64,000 nt of DNA from Tritrichomonas musculus (taxonomy: Eukaryota > Parabasalia > Tritrichomonadida > Tritrichomonadidae), in assembly GCA_039105265.1 (NCBI GenBank), contig JAPFFF010000001.1, forward strand, positions 4,216,001 through 4,280,000. Direction: 5' to 3'. Each line of letters starts with the position of its first letter. The stretch's first letter is position 1. The notes under the pieces are model-generated. The model had not been told where the DNA came from, did not search any database, and worked only from the letters and a program-made list of their open reading frames with translations. The translations under genes and the position numbers were made by a program. Shown in pieces: positions 41,101 through 50,200 of this stretch.

Positions 41101-42186
41101 CCTGAGAATTCCGATATTTATTACAGTATAGAAATTGATGGAACAACTTATAACATAAATTATTATCCAAATGAGAGCAATGATTGGCGCTTTTTTATCG
41201 AAAGTGAAACAGGAGAATTAGATACCAAATTAAAACTAGCGGAAAAAATAATTAAACAAGATGAAATAGTTTTGAAAACAGATAATCGAATCGATTTAGA
41301 GAAAACTTTTGAGAATGCTTTGGTTGAATTCATCAAAAATGATAGATATAAGAATATTTCTGATAATCCAAAAACATATATTGGTTATTTCTATTTTGTT
41401 AATGGAGAATTTGAACTCAGATTTAAATTTATTCCAAGGAATTATGATGACAAATATATGATTTTTCAATATGATTCTGCTGATGGTGAATTTTGCATTG
41501 TATTGCTATTGAACTTTTATTCAAACTCTGGAACATTCATCATTTTTTCAAAAGTTGGAGAATTTAAATATAGAATCGTGAAAGATTTAACCATTGAAAC
41601 TGTTTATGATGAAAAATATAGAAATAATGTTTCAAAAGTTTATTGTACCTTTGATGGATTTGGAAATATTAGTTCGTCTGTTGATGATTATATGGAAGAC
41701 ATAAATGGTTATTCTGATATTAAATATTTCAAAGTTGTTAGATCAAATGAAAAATATCCTGTTGAAGATGTTCTTGGATTATTTATGGACTTCTTTGTTT
41801 CATTCAAGAATCATAAAGATGAAGAAAATGAATGGAAAATATTTTATTCTGGCTTTGTTGATTGTGATATTCAATGGATTGATGAATTAACAGGAATCAA
41901 TTATGATTCACACAAAAATATTTTAACGATTAGTGTCGAGTTCGATTCTGATGCATATGAATTGTTAATAATATTTAAAGAGAAGAGTGGTGAAAAACAT
42001 TTTGTGAGAATTCTCCACGGATCAAAGATTGCTTTACTCGATGAAATATATGGATCAAAGAAAGTAAAAGTTGTTCAATATCAAGCTACAGATGATAAAT
42101 ATGACTTTAATGTAAGAATGAATTTAGATCAATATCTAGACAGACAGATTTACATTAAGCAATTGAAATGGAATGTGTATCAATAA
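38185..42186 (+). CDS. Fibre-like structural protein B
   Basis: 1333 residues. ATG 38185 gives MLTKFKGDIQ; a short open extension upstream lacks an ATG. The first 500 residues are beta-rich and globular. A coiled coil at about residues 515-565 leads into a hydrophobic segment at about 566-600 (IQMVAGLIGFSAKGISFGIK). After residue 865 come fibre-type repeats such as EEADAKYALKSEIP and YATIDDLDQYALKKDV, known from phage and adenovirus-like tail fibres. The C-terminal 400 residues are again globular and may be the receptor-binding head. Downstream genes run the other way. Confidence 0.6.
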   Translation: MLTKFKGDIQFKVDGKTYLGSQLLTSKSNEFETVEGFSDYHVTRDALTEDEFNFDTNVMKRLNIDMNQEDITKLLQIDEKTEVFKINLRKNVFIDIEGNYIHQLSIYIINKHFVCPGIFIVEDNKVNINEHNSQYPFLAVDKNLNLDLKSLYINGEISIIYQLPLTHLKSTLPSIKCDIIDSRNSLKLHESDNLYLYKPSVITEETLTDNIDVYTMKWTIPTDYSIPDGLKFEFKEHCFGNIWTYIYSNGRWTGNNIKGRINGKIINKRNEQESGKSQTKYQERDGALIMIKRTPINILVGTNQNEWETNIFEKLKRIWDIESKVLLKDGTIEKGDKYGLNFDVEVWLPKYLEGDVIYNCASVHAYINGYSTKKDSLNFSNWERVYLDFKIDSPKYNNRLSFIPENLYTGTADYDKNYMSLKGDLDTIEKLTYDYSSRHGIENQDLVLYLRKDLVDPIEEINWDKNTNPFEYIINQQYYEVSPNPNAATTLYTDYNITSSKIITADNITTMRSDLNLVSNTIDVVSVDVDNLDKSVENLKTRMTLTEKITEKLEADVDKIRLRQNIQMVAGLIGFSAKGISFGIKSISGVVSNMWKAWVESNAEMELADLSRSDGVSLSGVRNWCESGATTIPIFDEKEEEQILTVGGGKQLCYSFRDSMKKPLLKIVDKIEEIESDYISRSELTRMDTIDIVIKVNEMDVPIILTAEEELKNGICVFKLFTSEGQKRVYIKIEQGTITDYKGVDTTTTIDSITIEGLPKSEEYRTKYLSWIDKSGKTITLTGENTDAKLIGCVIEKNTFIRLLVEKTPADIAFLSDIEALDEKINALAVNSHQNDVAMLSLEYPTTDEVNTALETIQQELAKKPNIEELYTKEEADAKYALKSEIPEIPDDYATIDDLDQYALKKDVSKYREKKDLIYKDAVDVPFENVRDSSGRWEAKIKMTRGTRLVGTITDAGVVKNFDFLFDYNENVPENSDIYYSIEIDGTTYNINYYPNESNDWRFFIESETGELDTKLKLAEKIIKQDEIVLKTDNRIDLEKTFENALVEFIKNDRYKNISDNPKTYIGYFYFVNGEFELRFKFIPRNYDDKYMIFQYDSADGEFCIVLLLNFYSNSGTFIIFSKVGEFKYRIVKDLTIETVYDEKYRNNVSKVYCTFDGFGNISSSVDDYMEDINGYSDIKYFKVVRSNEKYPVEDVLGLFMDFFVSFKNHKDEENEWKIFYSGFVDCDIQWIDELTGINYDSHKNILTISVEFDSDAYELLIIFKEKSGEKHFVRILHGSKIALLDEIYGSKKVKVVQYQATDDKYDFNVRMNLDQYLDRQIYIKQLKWNVYQ

Positions 42187-42196
42187 AAGTTCGATC

Positions 42197-42730
42197 TTAT
42201 ACAACAACATATTTCAAACAAAGATGATAAACATTAACTAAATCATTAAATTCTTTGTTATAAACTTGTTTGAAATCTGTTACCATTTCACCATCTTCAT
42301 TAATTATTTTTATTGCTTCAATTTTTCGAATAGGTGATGCTTTAGATGCACAACATTTAATATCTTCATCAATATAAATTTCTACAGATGAACAATTTTT
42401 ACCTAATATTGTTTTGATTATTTCTTGTAAACTTGCAATTGGTATAATAATACAATTTTTAGATATTAAATTCGAAATTAAAGCTTTATCTTGATCTAAT
42501 AATATTTTTGCATATGTTTCTAAAATTAAATATTTAACATCTTTTTCAATTTCAATATTTTTGATATCAGGTAATTCAATTTCACGAGTTATAACAATAT
42601 CTTCTTTCCCATCATCTCTTTTATTAATTATTATATTATTTGTTAAGTTGTTTGTACTTTGACTAGCTGCTGAAGGCTCTAACGAAATATTAGCATTTAC
42701 TCCTGCATTCGCTGCTCTTTTCTTAATCAT
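42197..42730 (-). CDS. Unknown protein, 177 residues
   Basis: Basic N-terminus (MIKKRAANAG), an Asn/Ser-rich linker, then a compact Ile/Lys/Glu-rich domain with a NCSSVEIYIDEDIKCCASK segment. Convergent with fibre protein B, 10 bases apart. No family recognised. Confidence 0.6.
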   Translation of the reverse strand: MIKKRAANAGVNANISLEPSAASQSTNNLTNNIIINKRDDGKEDIVITREIELPDIKNIEIEKDVKYLILETYAKILLDQDKALISNLISKNCIIIPIASLQEIIKTILGKNCSSVEIYIDEDIKCCASKASPIRKIEAIKIINEDGEMVTDFKQVYNKEFNDLVNVYHLCLKYVVV

Positions 42731-42750
42731 TTTTGAGTTTCTGAAAAAAT

Positions 42751-43017
42751 TTATGAAATTTGAAAATACTTTTTGATGACTAATGTGCGATCTAATGTTT
42801 GTTTCATCCTAAATATAATATCTTCAAGTTCATTAAAATCTGTTTCTATTTCTTTTTCTATAACACTTATATTTTTTGAAATATTCATACATTCACAAGA
42901 CTCAGTAAAACTATCTGTATTCATAAATGTATCAAATAATTCACTTTTGATTTCACTAAATAAATGTCTTAATTCTTGTCTATCGTCCTTTAAAGCTTTT
43001 GGTAATGATAAAGTCAT
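42751..43017 (-). CDS. Small helical protein, 88 residues
   Basis: ATG 43017 gives MTLSLPKALKDD; the frame opens ten codons earlier, but those codons are the T-rich leader. Charged helices, three Cys near residues 35-40, no known domain. It is divergent from the 36-codon gene at 43041. Confidence 0.55.
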   Translation of the reverse strand: MTLSLPKALKDDRQELRHLFSEIKSELFDTFMNTDSFTESCECMNISKNISVIEKEIETDFNELEDIIFRMKQTLDRTLVIKKYFQIS

Positions 43018-43040
43018 TTTTTTAAAAATAAATAAAAAGA

Positions 43041-43151
43041 ATGGCATTTGGAAGTTTTAATAAAAAAATTAGTGCTAAACCAGCAGTCTTATTAAATCCA
43101 AGAAAAGATCCAAATATTTTCAATAAGCCAATATTTCAACCTTTATCTTGA
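43041..43151 (+). CDS. 36-residue microprotein with MAFGS start
   Basis: ATG 43041 to TGA 43151. It begins MAFGSFNKKI, echoing the MAFGSWIKKI start of the 93-residue protein at 30462-30743, then a Pro/Asn-rich tail. It overlaps the convergent gene ending at 43136 by 16 bases. The shared N-terminus is the main reason to call it a gene. Confidence 0.4.
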   Translation: MAFGSFNKKISAKPAVLLNPRKDPNIFNKPIFQPLS

Positions 43152-43372
43152 TTTCTAAAATCATGAAATCGAATTGGTCCAATTGGATGAAGTGTTTTTT
43201 TGGGATAAATTTTTTGTATTTCTTTTCGAAGATTTCTATTTTCATTCTTTGGAAAATACATCAATGCCAATGAACCTTTTTCATCAAGAAGAAACGGTTT
43301 TCTAGAACCATCATCGTCAATAACCCAAATTATTTTCCACTTTGACTTGTGTACATATCGTTGACCTTTCAT
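43136..43372 (-). CDS. Small basic protein, 78 residues
   Basis: Starts MKGQRYVHKSKWKIIWVI; a short beta-like start, then basic and aromatic residues with PIGPIRFHDF near the end. Leftward like the following lysine-rich genes. Unknown function. Confidence 0.5.
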   Translation of the reverse strand: MKGQRYVHKSKWKIIWVIDDDGSRKPFLLDEKGSLALMYFPKNENRNLRKEIQKIYPKKTLHPIGPIRFHDFRNQDKG

Positions 43373-43374
43373 TT

Positions 43375-45423
43375 ATTTTTTTGGTCGACCAGATTGCCCT
43401 TTAACCGTTTTATCTAAATCTTTTAATTGTTTGATAGTTGCACCTTCAGGAATTGGAATTCCTTTCCTTTCTAATTTCTTGACCATCTCATTATATATCT
43501 CATCTTTGGACCTCCATTTTCCTTTTTGTTTTGGTTTTTGTTTTTGTTTTGGTTGATTTGAATTGGTTATTCTCAGATCATCTTCAATTGGAACATAATT
43601 ATAATCAATTTCGACTATTGGTTCTTGTTTTGGTAATTCAGATGGTGGATTATCAAAATAATTATCTTCAAAATCAGATTGTGGATTATCAAAATAATTA
43701 TCATAAAATTCAGGATTATCATCATATTGAGTTCTTAACGGTGACTCTTTTTGAACCGTTTTTGTTGGTTTTATTGAATCTTGAATAATATTTTGTTTGA
43801 ATTTCTCAATATTTGGAAGAGTTGTAATAACTTGTTTTTGTTTTTGTTTTGGTTCTGGTTTTTGTATTGGAAGATTTACATGAACTACGTTAGAGTTTTT
43901 TTTTGCTCATTTAATCTTTTCACCATTGTTTGAGCATATTGTGATCGATTAGATAATGAAGGTCTTTGAGTTTGAGTACCGACTGCATCATTTGTTTCTG
44001 TTATTGGTGGTTGCACAGGTTCGCTAACGCTCACTGGCGGTGGAGGTGGAGGAGGAATGGGTGTTCCTACTGCCACATTTGTTTCAGTTATTGGTTTTTG
44101 TTTTCTTTCTCTCTTTTTATATTGAAGATTATTTGATTCTATTAATTCAATAATATCTTTTCTTTTCATTGTTTCATTAAAATCAATCCCATTTCTTCTT
44201 AACAATCTTCGAAGACTATCAATTTTAATTCCTTTATATTTTTCTCTCAATTCTTGATTTCTTTGTTTTGCTTCAGATAGCGGTTTTTTCGGTTTTGGCT
44301 CATATCTTTCGCCTTTTTCGGTTTTGGTTTTCTCTGTTGTTTTTGTTTTGGCATGGTTATTCCATTATCTTTACATTGCTTAATTAATTCTTGTTTCGAT
44401 AAATTAAAATTGACAAAATATCCATTTTGATTCAATAAATCAAACAAATCATTTTTACTCAATGAGTCCCATTTTTTTCTTTTTTGTTTGTTTCTTCTCT
44501 TTCGCTTCAACAAAATCTTTTGCTCTAGGAACATTTGCTCTTGTCTTCGTCTTTTTTGATTTTTTCCCAAATTTACCTTTTGCTATATCTTTCATTGTTT
44601 GGGCTAAATCCATTCTTGTTGCATCTGCTGGAATTGGATTGAGCTCAACATCTTCTAAGTCTATAGAATTGATTGCATTAAATAAAGTTCCATAAGATAA
44701 ATATTGATATCGACCTTTTTGAATACAATCTGCTTCATGTAACCAGATATTTAATTTTTCGTCATCTGTATTGTTATCTACTTTATATCCTAATTTTTGT
44801 AATTTTTCTATTCTTTTAGCTTTTGGTATTTCACCATATTTTGCTATCATTTTATATATTTTATCTAATCTTTTCTTCTCTTTCGCATCAACATAATCTT
44901 TTACTCTAGGAACATTTGCTCTTGTTCTTTTTGGCTTTGGCTCATTTTCTTTCGCCTTTTTTGGCTTTGGCTCATTTTCTTTCGCCTTTTTTGGCTTTGG
45001 CTCATTTTCTTTCGCCTTTTTTGGCTTTGGCTCATTTTCTTTCGACTGTAACTGTGGTGGAATTCCTCCTTTGAGTACCCATTCCATCTTCTCTTGTTTT
45101 TTCTCTCCTGCTTTCTTTTTTCGTTTCCAAGCTAATGCTGCATTCAGGTCATCAGAATGAGCTTTTTTGACTTCTTGAGCTACAATTTTTGTTCCTTTTT
45201 TCCTTTTTGCCCATTCTCTTGGAGTAAAAACATATTCATGAACTCCTTTGATTACATGAACCAAATTATCAACTGTTTTGATTCTATAATATCTATCATC
45301 AGTAAAAGAATAACTATCTCCTTTTCCAACATCTGTTCTCATTTTGGCATTTGATATTTGTTTCATTAATTTTTTCGCTTCTGATGTTGTATTTGATCGT
45401 GTTGTATTCACTTTTTTTGACAT
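43375..45423 (-). pseudogene. Lysine-rich SAP-like protein region of the element, broken
   Basis: A leftward stretch whose coding signal changes frame, so it looks broken in about two or three places. Parts seen are a Lys-rich N-terminal protein with four tandem KENEPKPKKA units, two segments of the form T/SRANVPRxKDxVxAKEKK, two short SAP-like helix pairs (around WDSLSKNDLFDLL and IDSLRRLLRRNG), a poly-Pro tract and a Gln/Lys/Pro tail. SAP segments bind AT-rich DNA in known families. A DNA-packing or core role is an inference from charge and context. Confidence 0.55.
44932..45045 (-). repeat. 30-bp coding tandem repeat
   Basis: Nearly four copies of a 30-base unit, almost identical, encoding KENEPKPKKA on the minus strand. 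It lies in the lysine-rich region. Confidence 0.9.
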
Positions 45424-45463
45424 TTTTACTTACAAAAATAATATCGAATTTCAATTTTTAAAT

Positions 45464-46042
45464 TTAATTCTTTGTTCTTCTTTTATATCCTTTTTGTGGT
45501 CCTGGTTTCTTTCTAGGTGTTCCATCTTTTTTCAATTCTCCTTTCTTTTGTCCTTTATCTGATCTTGTTTTTCTTGGTAATCGAGGTCCATAATGTCTTT
45601 CTCGTGGTTTTCTTGTTCCATTCGGTTTTTTCCTTGGTTGTCTTGGTTTATTTGATGTTTTTCTTTTATTTTTATATCCTGTTTCTGCCCAACGTGCAAG
45701 AATTGCTTGTAATGTTTCTTTTGTATCATCAGGTGAAAAATGGATTCCTTCTTTTCTCGCAAAATCTTGTAAATCTTTTAAATTAACATGTGACCAATCA
45801 TAAGCAGGTAGATCTAAATATTTTCTTGGTGTCTTTGGAGCTGGAGCTGCTGTTGCTTCTACTACATCAGCTGCTGCTTGCATTGCTTCTCCTGCTTGAT
45901 TTAATACCTTTGCTGTTGATTTTTTGATTTTGATATCAGATAATGTCTTCGCTGAGGTTGTTGTTGGTGGTGGTCCTGTTGCGAATTTTATATTCCTTGC
46001 ACGTCTAGCGTTTTTTCCTGGATTGTTTTTTTTCGATACCAT
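45464..46042 (-). CDS. Basic DNA-binding-like protein with SAP-like helix pair
   Basis: 192 residues from MVSKKNNPGKNARRAR. Residues about 30-75 are Thr/Ala-rich. Residues about 80-120 have a SAP-like pattern (VNLKDLQDFARKEGI, then DDTKETLQAILARW). The last 70 residues are Arg/Lys/Pro/Gly-rich with AT-hook-like PRKKPGPQKG and KPRERHYGPRLPRK. It would suit a histone-like or core protein. It is one of four neighbouring basic leftward genes. Confidence 0.6.
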   Translation of the reverse strand: MVSKKNNPGKNARRARNIKFATGPPPTTTSAKTLSDIKIKKSTAKVLNQAGEAMQAAADVVEATAAPAPKTPRKYLDLPAYDWSHVNLKDLQDFARKEGIHFSPDDTKETLQAILARWAETGYKNKRKTSNKPRQPRKKPNGTRKPRERHYGPRLPRKTRSDKGQKKGELKKDGTPRKKPGPQKGYKRRTKN

Positions 46043-46090
46043 CTTTTATTTTTGATTTTTCATTAAATTATCAAAAAATAAAATTATTTT

Positions 46091-46357
46091 TTATCGTTCT
46101 TTTCTTCGATCCTTTTTATCTTTTTTGAGCTTGGTTTTGATATGGATTGTATTCCGAAATGATCTTGGTGATGGTTTATACAAATCCGTATACCATGCTG
46201 GGAGTACAAGTTCTTTTATTGCTTTTGGTGGTCTTGTTGCTTTTGATGATCCTGTTGCATTTGATGATCCTGATTTGACTGTAAAGATCATTACGGGGTT
46301 TGCTGGGGGTCGTGCTTTCTTTTTCGGTGTCGTCCTTCTTTGTTTTTTTACTGGCAT
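46091..46357 (-). CDS. Small very basic protein, 88 residues
   Basis: Starts MPVKKQRRTTPKKKARPP and ends in a run of Lys/Arg. The middle has a short hydrophobic segment with LPAWYTDLY. The basic ends suggest nucleic-acid contact. No known domain. Confidence 0.5.
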   Translation of the reverse strand: MPVKKQRRTTPKKKARPPANPVMIFTVKSGSSNATGSSKATRPPKAIKELVLPAWYTDLYKPSPRSFRNTIHIKTKLKKDKKDRRKER

Positions 46358-46395
46358 TTGATTCTTTCATTAAAATTAATTTTTCAAAAAACTAA

Positions 46396-46644
46396 TTACA
46401 TCAAACCTATTTCCAGTTCTAACTTCTCTAATATAAATTGCTCTAACATATTAATGAAATGAGTATCAATTTGATTAGCAATTCTTAAATTTAAAACAAT
46501 TCTTTGATCAAATAGTCCAATTGATTTATTGAATATTTCATTCATCCAATAATTTTTCATTTCTTGTGAATTTGCAAATCTCCATTCCAATATTAAGAAT
46601 AACGTATCATTAATTTCTTTGAGTTCATTCTTGATGTAATTCAT
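46396..46644 (-). CDS. Small helical protein, 82 residues
   Basis: Starts MNYIKNELKEINDTLF; mixed charged and hydrophobic helices with no domain recognised. Its first 20 bases overlap the end of the next gene upstream, which suggests the pair is expressed together. Confidence 0.5.
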   Translation of the reverse strand: MNYIKNELKEINDTLFLILEWRFANSQEMKNYWMNEIFNKSIGLFDQRIVLNLRIANQIDTHFINMLEQFILEKLELEIGLM

Positions 46645-46951
46645 TTTCTATCTCATTAAAATCTTCTTCATTTTCATTTTCCTCTTCTCCATTTTCAGGA
46701 TCTTCAAAAGTTTTATTTAAGTTATCAACACTCTTTGATTTTGTTATTTTTCTATTTCCTCCTTTCAAATGTGGTCTTGATGGCCTATCTTTTTTCATCC
46801 AATCTGACCACCTTACTGAAAATTCATTACCTTCATATAAATAATGAATACGAATATCTCCTCTTTTGTAATCATCTAATAATATACAATTTTCTTTAGC
46901 CATTTCTTCTCTCACTTTTTGAGTATTCCAACGGATCCTAGTCTTTGTCAT
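46625..46951 (-). CDS. Small protein with EGxxFxVRWxxW motif
   Basis: 108 residues from the ATG at 46951 (MTKTRIRWNT); the frame opens five codons earlier without an ATG. The centre IHYLYEGNEFSVRWSDWMK resembles the repeated aromatic motif of endonuclease-associated modules in large DNA viruses, here in one copy. The tail is Glu/Asn-rich. A weak likeness only. Confidence 0.5.
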   Translation of the reverse strand: MTKTRIRWNTQKVREEMAKENCILLDDYKRGDIRIHYLYEGNEFSVRWSDWMKKDRPSRPHLKGGNRKITKSKSVDNLNKTFEDPENGEEENENEEDFNEIENELHQE

Positions 46952-46991
46952 ATATTTTTGAGACAAAATAAAAAATTAAAAAAAAAATGAA

Positions 46992-47027
46992 AACGGTTAG
47001 ATCGGTTTTGACGGACCATTTTTATTA
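46992..47027 (+). promoter_or_regulatory. Class A promoter, rightward
   Basis: AACGGTTAGATCGGTTTTGACGG followed by CCATTTTTATTA and the ATG at 47028. Same core as the other class A sites, with an extra AACGG upstream. A T-rich initiator-like TTTCATTTTT on the other strand faces the gene at 46951. Confidence 0.6.
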
Positions 47028-47150
47028 ATGTCTGAACCATTGATTGATCTCTCAGGAACAGAAAGAATTGAACACCGTGATGATAATTCCTGTTGTCCTT
47101 GTGATTCTCCACCTCCTAATTGGTGTTTATGGATTCTTGTTGTTCTCTAA
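47028..47150 (+). CDS. 40-residue tail-anchored-like microprotein
   Basis: ATG 47028 to TAA 47150, placed exactly behind a class A promoter. The first 20 residues are polar and acidic, then CCPCDSPPP, then a hydrophobic C-terminal WCLWILVVL. The promoter and the pattern (polar head, Cys-rich neck, hydrophobic tail) argue that it is real despite its size. Confidence 0.5.
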   Translation: MSEPLIDLSGTERIEHRDDNSCCPCDSPPPNWCLWILVVL

Positions 47151-47213
47151 TTATTTTGAACATTTGCTTTGGTCTTCTCGAATACTTTTTAAGTTTAGGT
47201 AAGTAAACAATCA

Positions 47214-50200
47214 TTAATATTCAAAATATTTTTCTCTCTTTCCTTCTTTATATGGTGTTGATATTCTTCTTTTGAATTCATTTAAGGTTGATACAGTCAT
47301 ATTTTTATTCATTTGGAAACATGGTTGACCTTTTGTAAGATCAAATGTTTGTTGATTCCCTTCGTATAAATATTTATATAATTTCATTGGATCATTATCA
47401 AATTCATTCTTATAAGCATATTTAATAGATTGTTCAGTTAATCCTTTCCCACGAGTCATATAATCAATTTCACCTGTAGAATCTTGTAACTTATCAATAT
47501 ACATCTTTTTCATCAAAAAGTATGATTCAATTGATTCTGGCATTTCTTTGTGACCATTTATTGTTGGAAAATCTGAATGGAATTGACCTAAATATTTACC
47601 TATGAGTTCTCGATTATATTTTTCTTTATAAGCTTTTTGTAATTTTGGTAAATCATTTATTTCAATATGCATTGAATCAGTATCCTGATAATAAATATGG
47701 CAACCAATATCAAATGCAAGACACATCACTTCATTCATGATTCTTTTTGACATACTTAATACATGAATACCTAATAATGAAAAATTAAAATGTTTATCAA
47801 TTGGTCTCAATATTCTAACAGCATGCATATTATTTTGTAATTCAATATCTTCAACAATTTTGTTATAATTTTTGATCCAATAATTATCTAAAGTATCTTG
47901 ATCATTAATGTATTTAAAATCTTTTTCAATAGGTCTTTCAATAGTTTTACCATAACAACTATTCATAATTAATTTATATAAATTTTGTAAAGGATTGTCT
48001 TGACTTTTATATTCTAATCTTTTCTCAAATATTTTTTGAATTTCTTTTTGGATATGATATTCTCTTTTTCCAGGCCAATAATAACCTCTAATTAATTCGA
48101 AATCTATTTTTTGAAATTCAATGAGATCTTCTAAATAAATATTATCGACAATCATTTTGAAAGGTTTATCGAATTTATCATCATTAAGGTTACCATCTTT
48201 TGTTTTCTTAACGATTAATGGAAATGGATAATGTTTATGAATTCCAGTAACTAAAATTTCTACTATATATGCACCTTGTTTTGATAAAAATTCATAATTT
48301 AATTCTGTTTTGGATATTACTACTGGTTTTCCTTGAACGGTATATAATCTATGAATTGCTGAAGGATATAAACTAACTGCGTCAAAATCTGCTAATTTTT
48401 CAGTGATATGCCACTTTTTGTTATAAGCAGTCATACATCTACCACCATAAACAGCATATGAACAAAATTTCCTAACAATTCCACCTACTGAATATAAATC
48501 ATGACCATAATAAACTTTATGATTAAATACATCATTAGCTAAAGAAGAAATTGAAATATATTTGAATGGATCGATTTTGAAATCTTGAATGAAACCTTGT
48601 CTAAATTTAACAAAACTTTCTCTTAATATTCGAACATCTTGATGACAATAAAATAATGCATATTTCCACATATCAAATTCATTATTATTTAAACGGCATC
48701 CCTTAATTTTGTTAATATTTGAACGAAATAATTGATAATCTTGTTCAGTCCATGTTTTATCTTCTTCTTTACCTGCTTCATTAATTTGACCTTTATTTGT
48801 TCTTAATCTTTCAAATGTATAATATTTGTATGGGAAAATTTCTTTTTCACAAGGAATATTAAACATTAATGGTAGATTAGATAGCTTGCAAGAGAAAATT
48901 GGATAACTATCTTTAAATGTTATCTTTTTGTTCTCAAATTTCAAAGTCATATTAAAACATTGATTTCCTTTAATAATTGATGATAATATTTTTATATTTT
49001 GATTATTGTTTTGTAAAATCATTCTAATATCATAAGCCAAATTATGAAAATAACAAATTGAATCAGTAGGTAAATATTTCAATAGATTTATATTACATTT
49101 TTCACCTAAGAATTCTTTCTTAGTTTTCCCATCTAATGAATGTAAACAACATAAGAATGGAATATGAATTTTTGAACTTGTATCAGATTCAAAATCACAA
49201 AACCAATAAGAAGTTTCTACTTGTTTGATTATTTTTGTTTTTGGTTCAATTAATTTACAACAATATTCATCTTTATATTCTAATGTAGTATTTGAAATAT
49301 CTTGATCAATTTCATTATAAAATATTGAATGTAATAAATGTTCTTGTGAATAATTAATTGGAATGAAATAATTTTTCTTAAATAATTCTCTAATCAAGTT
49401 TGAAGAAGTTATAAATGATCTACCTTTTGTCCAATGATCTGTAATCCAATCTTTATTATATTTGTCTTCATCTAACTTTTCAATATTTTTGATATAATAA
49501 TATGTAAATGGTGTCTTTTCTTCGATGAAATAATGTTTTTGATATACATTGAATTTATGAGTTCGTTCTGGTTCAGCTTTTTGTATACCCATATATGTTT
49601 TTCTTTTACCTTTATCCATTGAACGTACAGATTGTTTTTGAGCAACAGAATTATCATCAATATAAGTTAAATTAAGATGAATATTAAATTCTTCACATAA
49701 ATGATTAATACTACTTTGTGATAAATATCTATTTTGTATACGTAATCTAATTTGATTTAATAATGATTCAGAATAATTACCAGTTTGTTGTAAAGCATAA
49801 ATGAAACAACAATCATTTAATTCTTCTTTTATTTTCTTTGTCTTTTCATTAATTAAACTATCAAATATTTGTAATCGAACGAGGTAATCAACTAATACTT
49901 TTGGACAACCAGGTTTTAATAAATATTTAAAGAATCCTCCATCGACTGTATTTTTATGTTTTGGATGTTTTAATATACTAAATTTGATTTGAGAAAATAA
50001 TGAAAATTCAGGCAATCTTTGACCTTCTAAATCATATTCCCAACCTGGATTCTTTTCAATTTGATAAATGAAATTCTCTTCTGTTAAATTCTTTAATAAT
50101 TCTTCATAAGTTTTTCCATTTAAAGGTACAGAATGCCATTGACCTCCAACTGAATAAGATAATTTATATTTTTCTGTTGCAGCTAATTCACCTATTTCAT

